A stretch of DNA of 7,301 nucleotides from Desulfocapsa sp. (GTDB lineage Bacteria > Desulfobacterota > Desulfobulbia > Desulfobulbales > Desulfocapsaceae). Position numbers and translations under genes: made by a program. The notes under the pieces were generated by a model. The model was not told where the DNA came from and did no database searches. It saw only the letters and a program-made list of their open reading frames with translations. The stretch lies in assembly GCA_029942265.1 (NCBI GenBank), contig JAOZTO010000119.1:1-7301 (forward strand), given 5' to 3'. Shown here one piece after another: positions 6,248 through 7,301 of the stretch. Position 1 is the first letter of the stretch. Each line of letters begins with the position of its first letter.

Positions 6248-6250
6248 GAG
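6246..6250 (+). promoter_or_regulatory. Ribosome binding site of hemB overlapping the ntrX stop
   Basis: AGGAG sits six bases before the hemB ATG and shares bases with the TAG stop of the NtrX-like gene (6245-6247). It fixes the hemB start and suggests that translation of hemB is linked to termination on the upstream gene, while still allowing independent initiation. Confidence 0.8.
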
Positions 6251-6256
6251 TATCAC

Positions 6257-7234
6257 ATGGTCTTTCCTGAGTATCGTCCTCGTCGTCTTCGTAAAAATGA
6301 ATCAATGCGTGCGTTGATTCGCGAAACCCATCTTTCCCCTTCACAATTTGTTTATCCTGTTTTTATTGCACCAGGAAAAAATAAACGGGAAGAAATTTCC
6401 TCAATGCCAGGTGTTTTTCGACTAAGTGTTGACCAGCTCAAAAAAGAAGCAACAGAATGTATGGATCTTGGGGTAAACTCTATGATACTCTTTGGCCTGC
6501 CTGAAACCAAAGATGCCATGGGAAGTGGCGCACATGCAAAAGATGGCATTATCCAACGTGGTATTTCAGAATTAAAAAACAAAGCCCCGGAACTAAACAT
6601 TATTACTGATGTCTGTCTCTGTGAATACACAGATCATGGACATTGCGGATGCCTGATTGGTGAAACAGTGGATAATGATGCAACCATTGAAATTCTTGCC
6701 AAAACTGCTCTATCCCATGCCCAAGCAGGTGCCGATATGGTTGCTCCATCTGATATGATGGATGGACGGGTTTCTGAAATTCGTGCAACACTTGATGAAC
6801 ACAACTTTGAAATGATACCAATTATGTCTTATGCCGTAAAATATGCATCCGCCTTTTATGGCCCTTTCCGTGATGCTGCTGATTGTGCCCCACAATTTGG
6901 AGATCGCAGAAGTTACCAGATGGATCCAGCAAATGTACGCGAAGCGCTGCGTGAAGCCACCCTTGATATAGATGAAGGTGCTGATATTATAATGGTCAAA
7001 CCTGCTGTTGCATATTTGGACGTTATAAGTCGTTTAAAAGATGAATTTGATCTTCCCATTGCCGCCTATCATGTAAGCGGAGAATACGCCATGATAAAAG
7101 CTGCCGCAGAAAAAGGCTGGATTGATGGCGACAAGGTAATGGCTGAGACACTGCTTTCTATTAAACGTGCTGGCGCTGATATAATCATAACCTACTTTGC
7201 CAAAGATATGGCCAAGTTATTACAGAGAAACTGA
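6257..7234 (+). CDS. hemB: Porphobilinogen synthase (delta-aminolevulinic acid dehydratase)
   Basis: Cytoplasmic enzyme that condenses two molecules of 5-aminolevulinate into porphobilinogen, an early common step to heme, siroheme, cobalamin and other tetrapyrroles. The protein is 325 aa, normal for the family. Both active-site lysines are present: K195 in SYAVKYAS and K248, the Schiff-base lysine, in MVKPA. The cysteine triad C120, C122 and C130 in [14 protein letters not shown] marks the zinc-type active site. DMMDGR (167-171) and YQMDPAN (220-226) are also typical. The start has a good Shine-Dalgarno site, and the TGA stop is followed directly by an in-frame TAA. It lies nine bases after the NtrX-like gene on the same strand, so probably shares its transcript. 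In sulfate reducers siroheme is needed for dissimilatory sulfite reductase, so demand for this pathway is high; the organism's lifestyle is inferred. Confidence 0.96.
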   Translation: MVFPEYRPRRLRKNESMRALIRETHLSPSQFVYPVFIAPGKNKREEISSMPGVFRLSVDQLKKEATECMDLGVNSMILFGLPETKDAMGSGAHAKDGIIQRGISELKNKAPELNIITDVCLCEYTDHGHCGCLIGETVDNDATIEILAKTALSHAQAGADMVAPSDMMDGRVSEIRATLDEHNFEMIPIMSYAVKYASAFYGPFRDAADCAPQFGDRRSYQMDPANVREALREATLDIDEGADIIMVKPAVAYLDVISRLKDEFDLPIAAYHVSGEYAMIKAAAEKGWIDGDKVMAETLLSIKRAGADIIITYFAKDMAKLLQRN

Positions 7235-7301
7235 TAAATATTCGGATAGCACCCCATCTTCGTTCGATCCGGCCTGTTCACATATGAACAAATATAGTTC
7301 A
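7235..7301. other. Right-edge spacer after hemB
   Basis: There is no gene in this 67-base tail. A weak 5-bp inverted repeat, CGGAT (7243-7247) with ATCCG (7267-7271), has a 19-base loop and no T-tract, so it is a poor terminator. The last 27 bases hold the half-site cluster listed separately. Transcription from hemB may run on beyond the window. Confidence 0.5.
7275..7301. promoter_or_regulatory. Cluster of TGTTCA/TGAACA half-sites, operator-like
   Basis: TGTTCA (7275-7280) and TGAACA (7285-7290) form a 16-bp dyad symmetric at 7 of 8 base pairs. A third half-site, AGTTCA (7296-7301), makes a second dyad with TGAAC (7285-7289). Alternating TGAAC-type arms in an AT-rich setting resemble operators of ArsR/SmtB-type metal repressors, and more loosely Rex boxes. 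Position suggests control of the next gene to the right, or of hemB readthrough. The window ends inside the pattern, so its full extent is unknown. Confidence 0.35.

Noticed and set aside
7243..7271. Rho-independent terminator after hemB
   Set aside because: Only a 5-bp stem with a 19-base loop and no T-tract.
7261..7274. GTTCGATCC resembling a tRNA T-arm, hence a possible tRNA remnant or attachment site
   Set aside because: The T-loop pattern is one base short, the flanking bases do not form a T-stem, and no D-arm or anticodon arm lies upstream.

Overview
The window carries six protein-coding genes in two divergent blocks on AT-rich DNA (roughly 40% GC by eye). No RNA gene, CRISPR array, insertion sequence or prophage gene is visible. 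A DUF4390 gene followed by an NtrY-type kinase, an NtrX-type regulator and hemB, together with a BASS/ACR3-like permease and a DUF302 protein, suggests an anaerobic Desulfobacterota (deltaproteobacterial) genome, perhaps a Desulfobulbales-type sulfate reducer or sulfur disproportionator. That placement comes from family resemblance and gene order recalled from knowledge, not from a search.

Left block, minus strand: a DUF302-domain protein (1575 to 1159) is followed 28 bases later by a ten-helix bile acid:sodium symporter/ACR3-type permease (1130 to 141). Both have strong Shine-Dalgarno sites, and they look like one small operon. Its 3' flank (1-140) holds a 13-bp stem-loop that could end transcription. 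The 410-base divergent intergenic region (1576-1985) has no convincing large gene. It contains several dyads: a stem-loop in the presumed DUF302 leader, a doubled CATATG motif, a 19-bp operator-like dyad at 1892-1910 and a hairpin at 1922-1945. It also holds a 44-codon hydrophobic ORF whose stop overlaps the next gene's start in ATGA form.

Right block, plus strand: a secreted or periplasmic DUF4390 protein, an NtrY-like membrane histidine kinase with every catalytic box intact, an NtrX-like sigma-54 activator with receiver, AAA+ and Fis-type HTH domains, and hemB (porphobilinogen synthase). Gaps are 5, 24 and 9 bases, so one transcript is likely. The kinase probably senses an envelope or periplasmic signal and phosphorylates the NtrX partner. 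hemB supplies porphobilinogen for siroheme, heme and other tetrapyrroles, and its place at the end of the operon may be a simple co-transcription arrangement. After hemB there is no clear terminator, but a cluster of TGTTCA/TGAACA half-sites at the right edge looks like the operator of a gene just outside the window.

I did not find a clearly new multi-gene system. The points most worth a second look are the permease, which has serine where ACR3 arsenite carriers have their key cysteine and which is paired with DUF302; the repeat-rich divergent control region; the ATGA-overlapping small ORF; and the half-site cluster at the right edge.
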